Below are positions 63,001 to 64,000 of a stretch of DNA of 64,000 bases, piece after piece (positions within the stretch are counted from its first letter, which is position 1; each line of letters begins with the position of its first letter). The DNA comes from Ensifer sp. USDA 6670 (GTDB lineage: Bacteria > Pseudomonadota > Alphaproteobacteria > Rhizobiales > Rhizobiaceae). The position numbers and the translations under genes were made by a program. Under the pieces are notes generated by a model. It saw nothing but the letters and a program-made list of their open reading frames with translations. It made no database searches and was not told the origin of the DNA. The stretch spans positions 1 to 64,000 of the forward strand of contig ATWE01000004.1 of assembly GCA_000421085.1 (NCBI GenBank). Reading direction: 5' to 3'.

Positions 63001-64000
63001 ATGGCTTTCGAAAAAGGTGGAGTTTGGCGGAACTGGGTCGGCAACCAGTACTGCGTATCGCAGTACAAGGCCTCGCCCGATACCGAGGCCGAACTGGCCG
63101 AGCTGGTCGCAGAAGCGGACAAGCGGGATCTCGGAGTTCGCGTCTCCGGTTCGGGGCACTCCTTCACGCCGGTCGTCGGAACCAGTGGTCTCCTTTTGTC
63201 GCTCGCAAATCTCAGGGGCGTTCAGAAGGTCGACAAGGCGCGCAAGCAGATTACCGTAGCAGGCGGAACGTGCATCAACGAGGTGGGGAAGACGCTGAAG
63301 CAGCACGGACTCTCGCTGATCAATCAGGGCGATATCGACAGCCAGGCGGTCGCCGGCGCCTTTACCACCGGAACCCACGGGACCGGGATAAAGCTCGGAA
63401 ACATGGCGTCCTCGATCGCCGGGATGAGGATCGTAAAGGCGAACGGGGAGATCCTCGACATCGACGGGAGCGATGAAGAACTTCTTCACGCGGCTCAGGT
63501 CTCGGTCGGCACGCTCGGTATCATCTCGTCCATGACGCTCAACGTCATGGACGCCTATAACCTGCACGAGCGGCTGTGGCGTGACGACTTCGAGACCTGC
63601 ATGGAGCGCCATGACGAACTGGCGGCAAACCACCGGCATTTCGGGTTCTTCTGGTGCCCGACGCCGGAAAGTCGCCATCTCTACTGCCTGCCGGATACCT
63701 CGGCCGTCTCATCCACGAACAAATTGGCCGACGTCTGCGAAATGAAGGTGATGGATATCACCAACGCGGCGCCGATGGAGAGCGAGTTCGAAAAGATCGC
63801 CTACAGTTCGGAAGTCTACCCCATCGAATACGTCCCGAACTTCGTCGAACTCGAATATGCGGTGCCTGTCGAACACGGCAAGGCGGCAGTCAGAGCCGTG
63901 CGCGATCTCATGCTCAACAAGCATACGAATTGCATCTATCCGATCGAATATCGCTTCACCGCCGGCGATCCGGCATGGATGAGCCCGTTCCATCTGCAGG
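63001..64000 (+). CDS. FAD-linked sugar-lactone oxidase-like protein, 5' part
   Basis: Open from ATG 63001 to the window end (333 codons seen). The N-terminal PCMH-type FAD domain shows VRVSGSGHSFTPVVGTSGLL (about 43-62) and GAFTTGTHGTGIKLGN (about 119-134), as in D-arabinono-1,4-lactone and L-gulonolactone oxidases; the ALO-type C-terminal domain begins near residue 185. The 3' end lies outside. AGGGGGAG precedes the start. Substrate unknown; context with an SDR suggests a small oxidation pathway for a sugar or polyol. Confidence 0.88.
   Translation, partial: MAFEKGGVWRNWVGNQYCVSQYKASPDTEAELAELVAEADKRDLGVRVSGSGHSFTPVVGTSGLLLSLANLRGVQKVDKARKQITVAGGTCINEVGKTLKQHGLSLINQGDIDSQAVAGAFTTGTHGTGIKLGNMASSIAGMRIVKANGEILDIDGSDEELLHAAQVSVGTLGIISSMTLNVMDAYNLHERLWRDDFETCMERHDELAANHRHFGFFWCPTPESRHLYCLPDTSAVSSTNKLADVCEMKVMDITNAAPMESEFEKIAYSSEVYPIEYVPNFVELEYAVPVEHGKAAVRAVRDLMLNKHTNCIYPIEYRFTAGDPAWMSPFHLQ

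Overview
The window is a high-GC chromosomal segment of a rhizobial alphaproteobacterium, most likely Sinorhizobium/Ensifer close to S. meliloti. The assignment rests on the flagellar gene set (several short flagellins, motB-motC-fliK/motD, an orphan OmpR-type Rem regulator, flaF-flbT), the aglR/aglEFGAK alpha-glucoside cluster, the zwf-pgl-edd operon, a CbrA-like hybrid-free histidine kinase and rhizobial intergenic repeats. Species was not determined; gene names are by recognition of protein sequence and order, without database searches.

Region 1 (1-20029) is a flagellar/motility cluster read almost entirely on the + strand: the 3' part of one flagellin, two complete flagellins, a FliH-like protein, the stator and its accessory proteins (MotB, MotC), hook-length control (FliK/MotD), a lytic transglycosylase nested in the end of fliK, the regulator Rem, then hook and junction proteins (FlgE, FlgK, FlgL), flagellin expression control (FlaF, FlbT), the hook cap FlgD, export gate parts (FliQ, FlhA, FliR) and four small alphaproteobacterial flagellar proteins (FliJ-, FlgJ-, FlgN-like and a single-span membrane protein). 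Most neighbours overlap or nearly touch. Symmetric TTAA-N7-TTAA boxes, the CtrA-type pattern, lie before flaC and rem.

Region 2 (20062-39330) is central and sugar metabolism: a family 2 glycosyltransferase convergent with the flagellar cluster, folD, a RIME-like palindrome, the LacI-type regulator aglR divergent from the aglEFGAK transport and alpha-glucosidase operon (two near-identical operators between them), a PilZ-like protein, the Entner-Doudoroff operon zwf-pgl-edd, a gamma-glutamylpolyamine pair (puuB/puuA-like) and a BaiN/HI0933-type flavoprotein.

Region 3 (39331-55866) holds a small membrane protein, a large methyl-accepting chemotaxis protein, a small basic protein divergent from a LysR regulator, isocitrate lyase aceA with two small downstream genes, a divergent ScfR/RamB-like regulator with a palindrome over its own start, a PotFGHI-type polyamine ABC transporter, an AsmA-like protein and acetoacetyl-CoA synthetase acsA2. 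Polyamine uptake (pot), polyamine catabolism (puu), the glyoxylate shunt (aceA), acetoacetate activation (acsA2) and PHB granule protein (phaP) put much of C2/C4-carbon and storage metabolism within 25 kb.

Region 4 (55867-64000) has an orphan FbpB-type permease, the sensor kinase cbrA with a TTAA-N7-TTAA box right upstream of its start, phasin phaP with a palindromic operator candidate, tRNA-His, and after the tRNA a dehydrogenase/lactone-oxidase gene pair that runs off the end of the window. No rRNA, CRISPR array, prophage or insertion sequence was seen. No wholly unknown multi-gene system stood out; the best leads are regulatory sites (CtrA-type boxes, the aceA/ScfR-like palindrome, the phaP operator), small translated genes and the tRNA-His-flanking gene pair.
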